Assembly (NCBI GenBank): GCA_001599595.1
Contig: BCHH01000002.1
Span: forward strand, 3,775,546-3,839,545
From: Beverwykella pulmonaria
Lineage: Eukaryota; Ascomycota; Dothideomycetes; Pleosporales; Melanommataceae
DNA length: 64,000 bases
Direction of reading: 5' to 3'
Part shown: piece by piece, positions 1-12,600 of the stretch
How the letters are laid out: every line of letters begins with the position of its first letter
How positions within the stretch are numbered: position 1 is the first letter of the stretch
Program-made: the position numbers and the translations under genes
The notes under the pieces: model-generated
Database searches by the model: none
Told to the model about the DNA's origin: nothing
The model's input: the letters and a program-made list of their open reading frames with translations, nothing else

Positions 1-636
1 GCCTTATTCTTTTGTCGGTATATGCGCAAGATGAAGGCTTCCAGTGATGTTGCCACGACCTTCTCGGCGTGCAGGACAACTACCCCAGTCACCGTCTCCG
101 GATTCAACAGCCCCGATAGGAAATCCACGATCAGGATGCGCGATGTGATACTGAATAGGCCGCCTTGCGCGTACAGTTTCTCGCGCGTTCCTACGCTCAT
201 CAGGTCTGTATTCACCAAGCTCAACCCTCTGGCCTGTGGAGCCTGGCTGATAGCTGCATGCTCAGCCAGCGCTTCGCCAATCCAAATATTCTCGCGATCG
301 TCGGCACCAACGAGCAGAATTAGGTTGTTCCCGGCAGCATCGTACGAGTGGAGGAGGTTGGTGACGATGCGGAGCAGGCCGAGCCCGCGGGCGATGAGGA
401 CGAGTTCATCTTCCTCCCGCAATTCCTTGAAGATGTCCTGTTGGAATTCCTGGCATCATCAGCACCATCGATGTCGAAGAAAGCAGTGTAGCACTTACGA
501 GAGGAAGGGAAAGTTTCACCGGGGCTTTCTCATCGCTGGGCATTGGGGATAGTGGTGGTCGACGTCGTTGGAGTGGTGGGGGTGCCTTCCAGACTAGGGT
601 GTCGCGTTTGGTGCGCGAATTCACGCTTTCAGCCAC
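1..636 (-). CDS. XPF/Rad1-type DNA repair endonuclease, N-terminal part (truncated by window edge)
   Basis: N-terminal part of the XPF/Rad1/Mus38 structure-specific endonuclease, which with an ERCC1/Rad10 partner cuts 5' of lesions in nucleotide excision repair and acts in recombination. Exon 1 (636-499) starts at an ATG and gives 46 residues ending KLSLPL; a 49-nt GT-AG intron (498-450) follows in phase 0; exon 2 runs from 449 off the window edge. Exon 2 reads EFQQDIFKELREEDELVLIA, then LLRIVTNLLHSYDAAGNNLI, LVGADDRENIWIGEA, SLVNTDLMSVGTREKLYAQG and SRILIVDFLSGLLNPETVTG, matching the superfamily-2-like N-terminal region of XPF proteins. The catalytic ERKxxxD nuclease and HhH2 domains lie outside the window. 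Family assignment rests on recognising these conserved blocks and is strong; the start is the only good ATG before the intron. Confidence 0.9.
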
Positions 637-1549
637 TCACTATCTCCAGCTACTACTTTACCTCTACCATCCCATTCACACCCACTTCCCACCCAGTCTG
701 ATGACAGGCTCTGCTATACACGATGTGCAACCATACCAGTAACGGGCGGACACACAATTTGTCTAGCAATATTCACCAATTCTTTAAACCTGTCCCTAGG
801 TCCAAGCAACAAGAAGACCGAGCAGAATTGCTTCATGATCGTGTTGCTCCACACCAAGCCTTTCACCCGCCTCCATTCTGACACACACGGCAAGCAATGA
901 CTAGCTCATCGGCAATGAACCATATTGGTGCTTTATTTCCTCCTCTCGACATCACATTACATCACGGGCAGCTCCAAAACGGCGACTTAGTCTAGCCGCA
1001 TTCGATCACCGGAGGAGCATCCTCCGCCTTGTCAACCATCTCCATATTCTCATCCATCTCATACTGCGACGTTCCCCTGTCAATGGAACAACCGGTGATT
1101 CTTCTTCCACGCCACTTCGGCTTTGTTTGTGTCGTTTCATTCGTTTCCCCTCCATACTGTTGTCTTGTTTCTTGTTTCATTAATATGATTTTCACAGTTC
1201 CAATCTCCCAGGTATCACCGTGCATGAGAAATCTCAACAGGGCTCTGCGTAGAGAGCACTGTGCTACTCCTAGAACGCCTATGTTGCATCTTTCGATCAC
1301 AAGGTATAGTCTTCCGGTGGCACCTAATCAATATGGAGATCTTGGTTGTCTAGCCGACGGACACATTGTTCCGTCGAATCTTTTATCTTTTCCTCGATCT
1401 CAATTTCCTCTGCATTGAGTAGTCATACATAGCTGAAGAAATGGCGTAGCCCGCTGAGTATATGAAGCTCCTCTCCTCTGAAATCGTGGACTTCGGTCAG
1501 CTACTGTTGTCCTTCTTCATTGTGATATTCGTATTCTATCTGGCCCATC
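637..1549. other. Intergenic, divergent promoters
   Basis: About 0.9 kb between the divergent XPF-like and GH5 genes. Short open frames on both strands have no protein-like composition. It presumably holds both promoters; no specific site is called. Confidence 0.5.
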
Positions 1550-3039
1550 ATGCATTTTGTTTCTGCGTTGCTCGCCGCGGTCACGGCAGGGCTAGCTGTT
1601 GCTGCTCCGGTGACGAGCAAACGAGCCACGAAGTTTAAGTGTAGGCCTCTTCAGGGAAGAACATGATGTTCAATCCAATCATCTGACACTTACCAGTCTT
1701 CGGCGTCAATGAGAGCGGTCCGGAGTTTGGGAACACAAACTTTCCCGGAGTCAAGGGCAAGGACTATGTTTGGCCTACTCAAAGCACCATTGATGTAAGT
1801 TCTTCCATTTTAGTTCCATTCCGTTCCGTTCCTATCCTATAACTATGACGCTAAAAATTCATAGCAATTCATCAGCAAGGGGTTAGTATGCCTTGGGTGC
1901 AAGGTCAATATTTTGTGACAAAGTGAATGAGGCACCACCCAGGTAGTGCCTCGCGTCTCTACACGAGATACTGATGGAGCACCTATCCCCCCCTGCACTT
2001 TATCTCTTTCTCTTTTTCCCCCTCTACACTGAATTTAAAGAACTACACTGACCTTGACCCCTTACCTCAAGTTTCAACACGTTCCGCATCAATATCATGA
2101 TGGAACGCATTGTCCCCAATAAACTTGATGGTGGACTTGACTCTGCTTACTTCAAAGATCTCGACGATGTAAGAAGCCAATACAAGACTGTCGATGTCTA
2201 GTTCACTCATACTCTGACAGTCTGTCAAATATATCACCAACAAGAAGGCATATGCCATGATTGTTCCACATAATTATGGTCGCTACTACGATAAGATTGT
2301 GACCGACGTCGCTGGCATGCAAAAATTCTGGCAGACACTGGCTACTCCATATAAGGACAATCAGTACGTCATCTTCGACACCAACAACGAGTGTAAGTCT
2401 AAAGATCTCCTCTCACATAGCTTCCTTGGGTCGCTAACTAGTACAGTCCACGACATGGACCAATCCCTTGTCGTGCAACTGAACCAAGCTTCCATAAACG
2501 GGATCCGCGCTGCGGGCGCCACAAAACAATACATTCACGTTGAGGGGAACAACTGGAATGGAGCATGGACGTGGACCTCTAGCCAGAACGGCGCCACCAT
2601 GGGCGCCCTCACCGACCCTAGCAACCTCATCGTATACCAGATGCATCAGTACCTTGATAGCGATGGCAGCGGCACCCATGCCGAGTGTGTCTCTGGCACA
2701 ATTGGCGTGGAGCGTATTAAGGCGGCTACGGAATGGTTGAGGACGAATAAGAAGGTTGGGTTCATTGGGGAGTTTGCAGGCGGCGCGAATGCGCAGTGTC
2801 AGACTGCAATCAAGGGGATGTTGGAATACATGGGACAAAATACTGATGTTTGGCAGGGAGCGCTCTGGTGGGCGGCGGGGCCATGGTGGGCAGGTACGTT
2901 ACTATACATTTCCCTGGCGTTTCGTTTCCATGTCTGGTATGATGCTAATTTTGTCATCACAGACTACATGTACAGCATCGAGCCCACCACTGGAGCGAGC
3001 TGGAACAGCTATATGAGCATTCTGCAGCAATATCAGTAG
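1550..3039 (+). CDS. Secreted GH5 endo-beta-1,4-glucanase (cellulase), seven exons
   Basis: Secreted family 5 glycoside hydrolase of the fungal endoglucanase B type, expected to cleave internal beta-1,4 bonds of cellulose. Exons inferred: 1550-1640, 1697-1794, 1865-1881, 2072-2168, 2221-2392, 2447-2893, 2963-3039; phases agree and give 332 residues. Residues 1-20 form a signal peptide ([20 protein letters not shown]). The mature part begins near [15 protein letters not shown], and [11 protein letters not shown] follows. NNE (acid/base Glu158) lies at the end of exon 5 and GFIGEF (nucleophile Glu267) near the C-terminus; [11 protein letters not shown] and [13 protein letters not shown] are typical of this subfamily. 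There is no carbohydrate-binding module or linker, so it is a catalytic-domain-only enzyme. Exon 3 is only 17 nt, which automatic prediction may miss. The gene is intact; family certain, exact splice sites likely. Confidence 0.93.
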
Positions 3040-3256
3040 GAGCCGTTTGCTGTGAGTATCAAAGTTGGAAATAGATAGCAAGGTGTATCTCGAAACAACA
3101 CGATCGCTACATTTAGCACCCACGTTCCCGTGATGTCGCGAGGATGAGACAAGTAATTATGCACGACCCAAAACAGTGCTTATATAAACTTTACACCCAG
3201 AAGTGAAGAAACAAGAGGTACTATACATAGACATGAATCTATAACCAAACAAATGC

Positions 3257-3823
3257 TCATTTTGTGCTCGACCTGATCTCTGCTCGCCGCTTCTCGGCCT
3301 CGGCTGCTATGGCGGCTTGCTCGTCCCGAAGTTTTTGCATTGCTGCGTCCGCACGCCGAGTCTCCATTGCCTTTAGCTCGGCCCAGACTAAGGAAATGAG
3401 CATGTAACCGATGTGAAGTGGTGAATACAAGAGGAGATGCATACTGGGTTTGTCTGATTTAGAGGCTTCCTTCAGGTTCTTGACGAACGCATCGAAGTCT
3501 GCCTGTTTCTGATCCCGCTCAGCTAGAGACCGCTTTTGTAGGTCGGGATTGTATCTCTGGGTATGGAGGTTAAAAAGTGATATTTCGTGAGGAGGTGAAT
3601 GTGGATGCGCGTGCATGTAGAGCGCTCTGCATGCACGGGAATATGATTATGCATACCTTGAAAATCTCCTCTTCGCTTGGTGACACATACATAACCAGCG
3701 CAGGCCCTCCTATACAAAGTACCGCGCCGCTGCCGAAGGTCAATTCACTGTCTTCAAACATCAAGTGGAGAGAGGCGTGACCAACGCTGCCAATGCCTTC
3801 ACGTAAGTCACAGCCCTGGACAT
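3257..3823 (-). CDS. cbp4: Cbp4-like mitochondrial cytochrome bc1 assembly factor
   Basis: Small mitochondrial inner-membrane protein of the Cbp4 family, needed in yeast for cytochrome b maturation and assembly of complex III. Inferred exons (reverse strand): 3823-3786, 3729-3657, 3556-3445, 3387-3257, giving 117 residues. The N-terminus [20 protein letters not shown] plus GPALVMYV forms a membrane anchor. It is followed by the family hallmark [20 protein letters not shown], then [19 protein letters not shown] and a charged coiled-coil tail ([20 protein letters not shown]). Introns 2 and 3 have good borders. The first intron uses a weak GTTGGT donor, chosen because it alone joins [13 protein letters not shown] in frame to GAVLC; a downstream ATG (MMFEDSEL) would skip this exon but loses the usual start. 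Family assignment is strong, first exon moderate. Confidence 0.82.
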
Positions 3824-5276
3824 CTTGGTAGGCCGAACTGCGTCTCGTCGATGGCGTAGTAAAGCTCCGTGAGTGAGCTGAGTCGGATCAATACCGGGAC
3901 TGGGCGTGGTCGATGGAATTATTAACGAAAGGTGAAGTCCTAGGTTTGAACCGTCATAGATCGTCGCTTGATGGAGATTAGCGCAGATCGGGCATGCGCC
4001 ACGCTGAGTCAGCACTGTGAAGACTTCAGTGTTCAAATTGGGAATTATAACTATCTTTCGAGCCTGCTAGAAGTCACAGAGTTGACTATAATAGATACTT
4101 CCACGGGATTTAGGAAGACCTTGAGAGGTCAATATCAGCATCTCGATTGTAGACTGTACTGGAAAGAATATTGCTCCATCGACTCACTCCTCAAGTCCCG
4201 TCAATGTCGCTTCACCCTGATTCCATCTCTAGCTTTGTGACCGTGTACCTTGTTCACCGTGCATTCGAAGGTAATTCCCTCCTCTGGCTTGCGGCGTCAG
4301 TGGAGAAGATACGAAGATTAGAATTATAGCTGAGTGATGTGACAGTGCACTCGTGTGTGGCGCCCCTCTAGCATCCACGATCAATCGAACCCTGGACTGA
4401 TACGGACTCGTCATGAGTGTCCTCAAGCTACATGGTTATCCTTCTCCCAGTAGCTTCAAGAAGGCACGGCGGCAAGAGCGAGGCGTCGTCATATATGGTG
4501 TCTTTTTCCTCTGCTGCATGAAGGATCAACGCGGCTCTGGCGTGCATCTGATGCGAACACCAATCCATTAGTGGCCTGCATGTCTGAAACCTAACCCTAC
4601 CCCATATCCTGACACCGTCGATTCTTGGGCTGCTGTTTTACTCCTTCATTTGCCCAACCTTACTGCCCCTTTCTGGCATCTTGGTGGAGATAAAGGGCCA
4701 TAACGGCGGCATCCAGGTTCCAGCTTTACGAATTATACAGCCGGGAAGATTAGCGTAGTTATGTTTCTTCTTCTTCCCTGTGCGCGCCACGCCGCAGCGG
4801 CGTTGATTTGCTGAAACCAGTCCTGTCGAAGGTTTGCCGGAGGCTGACCCCAGCGTCCTATTCTGGTGCTCGTACCTCAACCTGTAGCACTTCTCGTACC
4901 CTCGTACCCTACAACCGCCCTCATCATTTCGCCCCCTCCCTGCGGAGCTGCTGGTCACCCGTACCCGTGTACTGTATCCAGCCGTTCATTAACCCTTAGA
5001 CCGGCTTCGTGTGCGTCCTTGGCGTGCGACGCAGCTGACGGGGAAATCCAAAAACCTCGCCCTCGAACCTCCGCACCAGCGCGTCCAAGCTTTATAACTC
5101 ATTCATTCATTATTTGTCCCCACATCCCCACTCTGCCTCTTCAGGCCAAGGCTGCTGTTAGCGCTCCTTTTTCCCTTCTCTAAAAGCGACCGTTTGGCCC
5201 ACCAACACGTCGCAAGGTTTTCGATAATCGCGTTAGTGTCCTCAACGATTCGACGACGTCGCAACTCGCAAGCGCC
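3824..5276. other. Intergenic 1.45 kb
   Basis: Between the Cbp4-like and Skt5-like genes. The last 200 bases are pyrimidine-rich, as fungal 5' leaders often are. Open frames on both strands (up to about 105 codons) show no recognisable domain. Confidence 0.5.
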
Positions 5277-8200
5277 ATGGCGTACCAACAGCAGTACGAT
5301 AATTACCAGCAACCGCGCCTTCAGCAAGGACAGCAACAATATTACAACCAAGTAGCCCCGCCGCAGGGACGGCAGCCAGCGGGCTACAACCAGCAATACA
5401 GCAACGAGCAGTACGATGACTATGGATACGACCAGGGACAGTACGAGCAATGGGACGACGGGTACTACGACCAGCAACAGGGAGGAGGAGCTGGCCAGCA
5501 GCAGTATCAGCAGCAGCATCAGCAGCAGCGTCAACAGACTGGATACGCCGACATGAATGGGCAGATGAGACAGCCGTCGCAGAGTCGCAGGGCGCCCCCG
5601 CAACAACAATACGCGCAAGATCAGATGTACGACGAGCAGGTTTATCAACAGCCACAAGGTCGAGATCCGCGAGCCAGGCCGATGGGACCGAACGGAGGAC
5701 CTCCACAAGGCGGGATGCAGCGCGGCGATTCGCGAGGTCGCGGCGATGGACGAATGCCACAACCCCAGCAGGGACAGCCGGGACTGAGGCCAACGGGTAT
5801 GGCCTCATGGAGAACTCAGCTGGCGCACAAATTACAGCACTAACTTTGCACAGGGAGAGAACGCGCTTTTATGAACCCGATTTCCCCTACTACTCTTCCT
5901 CAAGACAACCCATTCCCCTCGTTCCCCGGACAGAATGCCAAACCTCGGGCGAAGGGCGATTCACTAGACGAAGCTATGGCTATAATGAGTATTGGGCATG
6001 AGAATGATCCCCAGGGACCGCCTCAAGGACTACCGCAGAAAAGGCCGCAAGGACCGCAAGGGGCACCACAAGGCAGAGGCCGCGGAGGCATGCCGCCTCC
6101 ACAGAACCGAGGACCACCGTCGGGGAGTAGAGGTGCATATGCAAATTCAGATATGCAGAGACAAGATTCAGGGCATTTTGAAGGCATTGGACGCGGCCAG
6201 CGTCTTCCACCTAGCCGAGGGCCCCCCGAACAGAGACCACCACCCGCAAATTTCGACGGTCAGCGAGGGCCGCCCCAGCGACCATATAATCCCAATTCTG
6301 TTTCCCCTCCCCCACAACCCTTCGGTCCTGGTACTCAGCGGGCGATGACGATGCCACAGAACATGCCCGGTGCGGCGAACGCAAGAGGTATGAATCTTCA
6401 GCAACAGCCGCAGCAGTGGGCAGAACCAGGCCCCGTAGCTGGCTATCATGGGCCTGAGTCACCTTCCTATATACCCCCTCGACCCACAACCGCTGGCGGA
6501 ACGAAACCAGATAACTATGGCCGCCCGCAACAGTTTGAACAGAGACCTCCCATGCCGTATGCACCCCCTACCCAGCAACAGCAATACCAAGACGATGGCC
6601 GGGTAGATTTAGATAATGTATATGATGATTACTACGGTGGAGAGACTATGGACAGGAAAAGCAAGGCGTCCTCGATAGACATGCCCAACTTCGATGCCAT
6701 TCCTGATACAGGCGGTAGGCATCGCAGAGGCTTCTCGATAGAGAACCATCTATCGCCTACTGAACCTAGTCCGCCTATGCAAGGATTTGCTCCACCGGCT
6801 GGTCCGGAAGCTCAAAATGGTAATTTCCGTCAGCAGTCATTGAAGAGCCGGTCTCAACCAGATTTGCACGGACAGTATGTACGAGGGAACGGGGTCTACG
6901 AAATGGCCGGTGACGCTCCCGCTGTCCCCTCTCTCCCAATGACGAATGGCCAATCCGTCCCCAATGGATTGCCGAATGGTCCTCGGGGTAGAGGAGCGCC
7001 CCCAAGGGGAATGACAATGGATAGCGCACCTATTCGAGGACCTCCCAATCAAGGTTATGGCCCAGGGCAGCCTCAGAATTTTGATCCTAGGTATCGGCAA
7101 AACCCTCCAATGCACAGAGGATACTCGGACGAGACTACATATTCTGAGCCACCGCCAAACACAATGAGAAATGTGCCCCCTATGGTTCCAGGGAACCAAA
7201 TCCATCGTCCGGGAACAGCAGCACCTGCTCCTAGTCGAATGCTAAGCGATCCTGTTCGTCGACCAGGCACCACACAACCACAACCCATGAATCCTGATAC
7301 TCTTCCAGCACACCCAGTTCCGGTAAGACCGGGTCTGATGCAACAGCAACAACAGGATCAAACACCTCCGGCTGCAAGGCCGCCGCCTGTGAGACAGTAC
7401 CACACAGATCCAACCCCCGTTGGATATGAAAACCAGCAAGCGTCTTCTGTAGCACCCCAGAGACCTGTTTCGGTCGTGCATCCAGTCACGCACGATGAAC
7501 TCAATCGCCTTCGAAATACTTGGAAGGCTAACCCCTCGGACAGTGTAACCGGTCTGCTCCTCGCGAAGAAATTAGTGGAGGCCGCAACAGTTCTTGCAGA
7601 TGAAGGTGGAACAGCCGATACAAGGACTCGGAACAAGAATCGGGAAAAGTTCATAATGGAAGCTCACAAGACCGTCAAGAAGCTCGTTTCTGGAGGCTCT
7701 GCCGAAGCTATGTTTTATCTGGCCGATTGCTATGGCCAAGGTCTTCTTGGACTACAAGTTGATACTAAAGAGGCATTTTCTTTGTATCAGTCAGCGGCCA
7801 AAGCAGGCCATGCAGCAAGCGCTTACAGAACAGCCGTATGCTGTGAAATGGGCCATGAAGAAGGCGGCGGAACGAAGAAAGACCCTTTGAAAGCAGTGCA
7901 ATGGTACCGTCGCGCTGCCGCTTTAGGTGATACACCTGCAATGTACAAGGTGGGCATGATTCTTCTGAAGGGTCTTCTTGGGCAACAAAAGAACCTTGGC
8001 GAAGCAATCAACATGCTCAAGCGAGCCGCCGACCGTGCTGACGAGGCCAATCCTCATGCTCTTCACGAGCTCGCACTGTTGTACGAAGCACAGACCGGCA
8101 ACGAAAGGATCATCAGAGACGAGCCATACGCATTTTCGCTTTTCAAGCAGGCCGCCGAACTCGGCTACAAGTTCTCGCAATTCCGAATGGGACAGGCTTA

Positions 8201-8684
8201 CGAGTATGGTCTTCTGGGCTGCCAGATCGACGCAAGGACAAGTCTGGCCTGGTACACGCGAGCGGCGGCGCAAGAGGAGCATCAGAGTGAGCTTGCACTG
8301 TCAGGGTGGTACTTGACCGGCAGTGCAGGCATCCTCGAACAGAGCGATACCGAGGCATACCTTTGGGCGCGCAAGGCCGCGTGTGCGGAGCCTCCTCTCC
8401 CGAAGGCCCTATTTGCAATGGGCTATTTCACAGAAGTGGGCATTGGCTGTCCGAGGAGTTTGGAGGAGGCGAAGAGGTGGTATGGAAGGGCTGCTGGTGA
8501 GTTTCATACATGCCACAACTTGTGCGTTACACGGCATGCTAACTGAGTTTAAGCATATAAATTCCCCAAGGCGCAGGAGCGGCTCGAAGAGTTGAAGAAA
8601 GGTGGTGCAAAGGTGCAGATGAAACGCGAGAGGCTGAGCAGAAGCAACCAAAAAGCGCACGAGGAGAACTGTACGGTCATGTAA
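5277..8684 (+). CDS. Skt5/Chs4-type chitin synthase activator with SEL1 repeats and CAAX box
   Basis: Homologue of Skt5/Chs4, the activator and membrane tether of class IV chitin synthase (Chs3) at septa and the bud neck in yeast. Inferred exons 5277-5796, 5854-8496, 8554-8684; 1,097 residues. The first 650 residues are low-complexity: Gln/Tyr-rich at first (QQQYDNYQQ), then Pro/Gly/Arg-rich, with Ser-rich RKSKASSIDMPNFDAIPDTG. From about residue 715 (ELNRLRNTW) come roughly seven SEL1 repeats such as GSAEAMFYLADCYGQGLLGL and TPAMYKVGMILLKGLLGQQK, ending SLEEAKRWYGRAA. Exon 3 adds YKFPKAQERLEEL and a tail ending CTVM, a CAAX box for farnesylation as in yeast Skt5. The frame changes at 5797 only through a GT-AG intron, so the gene is intact. 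Confidence 0.93.
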
Positions 8685-9636
8685 CGCTTCCTGTCGTGGT
8701 ATAGTTCAATGTCGTTTGGCTGCATCGGTTGGGTCTGGTATTTATGTCCACGGTTCAGCGTTCCTCTGCATTGTTCTGGCGTTTTGCATATCACTTATTG
8801 TAGGGTTTGACACTGGCGTTCAAAATTCTGGTCCTCTATGGCTGTATGAATAGCATAGATTATGTGTGGGTCATGCAGGTGACTGGGAGCTCAGTCCTAT
8901 TTTCGGTTATACTGAGCTGAATGCAAGACATTCCTCTTTCATATGGTGGCCTTTGTGTGAGTTTGTTCATGCTGTTTGTCTGAGCAAGTATATCAGCAGC
9001 CTAGCGATTCGCACGCTACAAAACCTAAAGGTTCATGTTCTCCTACTAGATCTAAGCAAGTTCAAAACTTTGCACCTTAGATGTGAGTCTCCTTTTCCAG
9101 TTCAACGAGGCTGATTGAAGCTGCACCCCTAGTCTCGGAATTCGGTAAACGTACAGCATTATAGGGCATATGTTGAGGATACGAATAAACCCGTTTTGGA
9201 AATTGCAAGCTGAGACATGCGCGCTGACCCGAAAGCCCCAGGCCAAATGTCCAAAACGTGATTCCGATCCCTAAACCGACCATGCTTCTCCTCATAAATA
9301 CCCCTTCGTCCATATGCCAAGAGACCGTTGTCAAAATCCGCAAATCGAGCTTTGTGCATGCATATGCCAAGTGTCATGGGTATACCGTAATTCAGCCCGA
9401 CCATTTTCTTTTTCCGTAAACGCCTCCACCAATTCCAAATCGAAAATCCAATCCAATTTCAAATACAACCAAACCATCATGAGAAAAAACAGAGAGAGAG
9501 TGTGTGTACAGATCAAAAAGAAAACTGTCCATCACTAGTTGACCAACGGAGCGCAGCCCAAGTATTCAGCAAGCATATGTATGTACTGTTCCGAAGCTGA
9601 TGGAGCGAACTGTTGGGATCTACCTAGCAGCTGAGC
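8685..9636. other. Intergenic, convergent 3' ends
   Basis: The tails of the Skt5-like gene and the coiled-coil gene converge here. Several short frames exist on both strands. Nothing is recognisable. Confidence 0.5.
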
Positions 9637-12600
9637 TTAGGCAGCAGGGTGGGTTGCCGGAGGTGGGTGTGAAAATACGTTGGGTTTGTGTGGAAGCGGG
9701 TGAGATGGTCCAGTTGGAGATTGAACACTGAAGCGTCGATTTGGGCCCATGTGCTGCTGCGGAGGCGGGGCTTGAGATGTATTAGAGTGTTGTTGTTGGG
9801 TTGCTCCGGTTGTAGTAAGGATGCTGAAGCGCATGCTTGTGTCTATCTGCTGCTGCTTCTGTTGACGGCATTGCTGCTGCAGGTCCATTGGTTGTAGCTG
9901 CCATTGCTGTATCTTGCGTTGTGTCGACGTTGGATTCATGCTTTGAATCCCCCCTGCCTGGGTGATCTGGGTCATGGAGCCAATTCGCCGAGGACCCTGG
10001 TTACCGGGGAACATCGCCATCTGGGGAGAAGCAGCCTGGTTCGGACCATTGAAGACTTGGCCTGAACTGTGCGTGTGGGCTATGTTATTAGACTGCATGG
10101 TCGGCGATGGTTGGGGCGAAATCAGCGGAGGGCCGAAGCGACCACCTTGTACAACTTGAGTGTTTGACTTCATGATTGCGGTCAGCATGGCAACGCTCTT
10201 GTCGTTGCAACGCTTCTCCGCAAATTTCTTCGAGTTCTCAGTGTTGAGGCCAATGTCTTGCTTCAGTTGTTGAAGCTGCTGTTTGGTAGAGCTTTCGGCG
10301 TTGATGATCTTAGTTTCGAGGTCGAATTTCATGTTGTCGAGCTTCTGCGTTATCATCCTGGGGATGTCATTCTTAAGACTCTCGAAGTTGCGGCGGAGAT
10401 TTCGAGTGTCCAACTCAATATCCTCGCGCTTGATCCGCTCCGTGGTGAACTGGTATCGGAGTTCGCCGACCATGGTGTTGACCTCTGCGTCTGAGACGGG
10501 AACGAAGTCCCCAGGCTCCGTGGTTGCGATGTGGCATGAACCGGTCCCAGGTCTCGCACGTTCGCTTTCGTCGACACGATCCTTAAGCACGTTGAGCTGA
10601 GCTTGTATGCCCTGCTTGACAGCATCAAGCTCTGCTATTGCGGACGCTCCCGCAGCCTTGAATACTTCCGCACACCTTGCAGTACCATCTCTATGAAACG
10701 CCTCCGCCATGCTATCGAGGCTTTGCTGCATGTTGAGTTCGACAGCTTTGATCTTGTTTTCAAAGTTGTCCTGTACGGCCTGCTTAACATCGTCGAGGCG
10801 TTTCTCACTGAGAGAGCCAGAACCTTGGGTATTGGTGGAGAGTAATGAAATGGAATTTTCTACTTCAGTCGCTATTCTGGTCTCCAAGGTCTTGTTTGAC
10901 GCAATTAGATCTTTCAAGGATGTTTGAAGGCGTACAGTGTCCGCCTTTATCTCATTCACGGTATCTGTACGAACGAAGCCTTCCAAACGGCTTTGCAGTT
11001 GCTCATCCATGTCAGGAGCTCGAGGTAGGTCTTCCAGTTTTCGCATGCGTGTATCGAAAGTATCAGCTCTGGTAAATTGTCGGTTCAGATCTGTACGAAA
11101 TTCGTTGTAGTGGCGGTCCATGCGCTGTTCAACGCGCACAAGCTTCTTGTATTGTGTATTTGCAGTGTCGCCAGATATCTCTTTTGGAGCCGATTCGAGT
11201 GCGGAAATCCTTGCATCCATGGCAGCTCTCATTTCATCGAACCGGCGATCGAAGTCTTCTTTGTTCTTCTTGACTTGCTCTTGAAAGGAAGACTCAAGTG
11301 CCGAAAGCTTTGCATCTGTACTGGCTGTTAACCCGCTGAAGCGCCGTTCACATTCGCTCTTATTGTCTTTGAACTGCTGCCTAAGTGCTGCGTTGTTGCT
11401 CACTATACCCCGGTAATTCTTATCCAAGACCTGTACAGCCTTTTCTAATTCATCAAGTCGACCCTTGAGTGCTTCCAAGTTGTTCCGTGTGTTGTCAGTG
11501 GCGACGCCGATTTCTTTGACCTTGGAATACTTCGTGGTAAGGTCGACCAATTTATTGGCAGGGCCGTCTAGGGAGGGATTGATTGGATGTTCTCGACTGG
11601 CCTTCTCCAGACCTTCGCTGGCCCAGTTGATTGTGGCGTCTGTGGTCCTCATTGATTTCTCGTGCATCTTCTCGTATTGTGCCTTCAGCTTGTCAAAGTC
11701 CCGAGAAATCGAGGCAAACTTCCCCATCGGTATTTCTGCATTCATACGGTAAACGCTCTTCTGGAGAGATGCACATTGGAATTGGAAATCTTGCAGTTTT
11801 CTGATCGCGTTCTTCACCTTTGTGACATCATCCATGAGGTGATGAACAACGGACTTACGGGCGCTACCTTCAGCGATGAACCGAATGTCGTCACGGAGTG
11901 GATCCAGTGACGTTTTGATGTTGTTGATGACCTTGGTCTCAATATCGATGAGTCGCTTGTTTACTCGAAGCGTCTCGTCTCCAATCCGCTTCTTCAAGTC
12001 TGCTTTCACTAGTGTCTGTACGTCGACCAACCGACTATGATGCGTGTCCAGATGACCAATTTTGAGTAGCTTCTCCTTCAAAGTCTTATCAAGGCCATCG
12101 ACCTTCTCCCGCAGCCGACAGACGTCGTCAAACAGCTCGGTGTATCGGGTCTCTAACTCATCAATCCTCGGTCCATAGCCAGTCGTTTGTCCAATACCAT
12201 CAAACACCCTGTCAATCATGCTGTCGAGCTGCAATTCTTGTTAACACAGAACAGAGGGCAGCAGAGGGTAGACGCACAGATCGACATGCCTGGACCTTCA
12301 AGGCCTGTATATCATCCCGATCTGCGATGGAGGTCCGGGAATGGTGTGATGCCACATCTGTGAAATCCAGCGCCTGCCGCTTAGCAAAGGTAGTGGTAGT
12401 CTCGGAATCGTCACTCTGTTTTCGTTTCTGTCCTTTCATGCCGACCACAGGACCCATTTCCGCCAGCTCTGATGGAAGCGCCATAGGTTCGGAAGGAAAT
12501 ATTGTACCTTGTGGAGTCGTGAAGGGTAGACAAGTAGAGACGTACGAAATTCCCTTGCAGTAAGCTTTCTGGTTCGTCCTTTGCTGCAACGTGACAAACT

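Noticed and set aside
4580..4610. AACCCTACCCC stretch resembling a telomeric repeat
   Set aside because: Single imperfect occurrence, not an array of TTAGGG/CCCTAA.
5103..5808. Long Leu/Val-rich and Ala/Arg-rich minus frames opposite the Skt5-like gene
   Set aside because: Antisense shadows of the Gln-rich N-terminal coding region.
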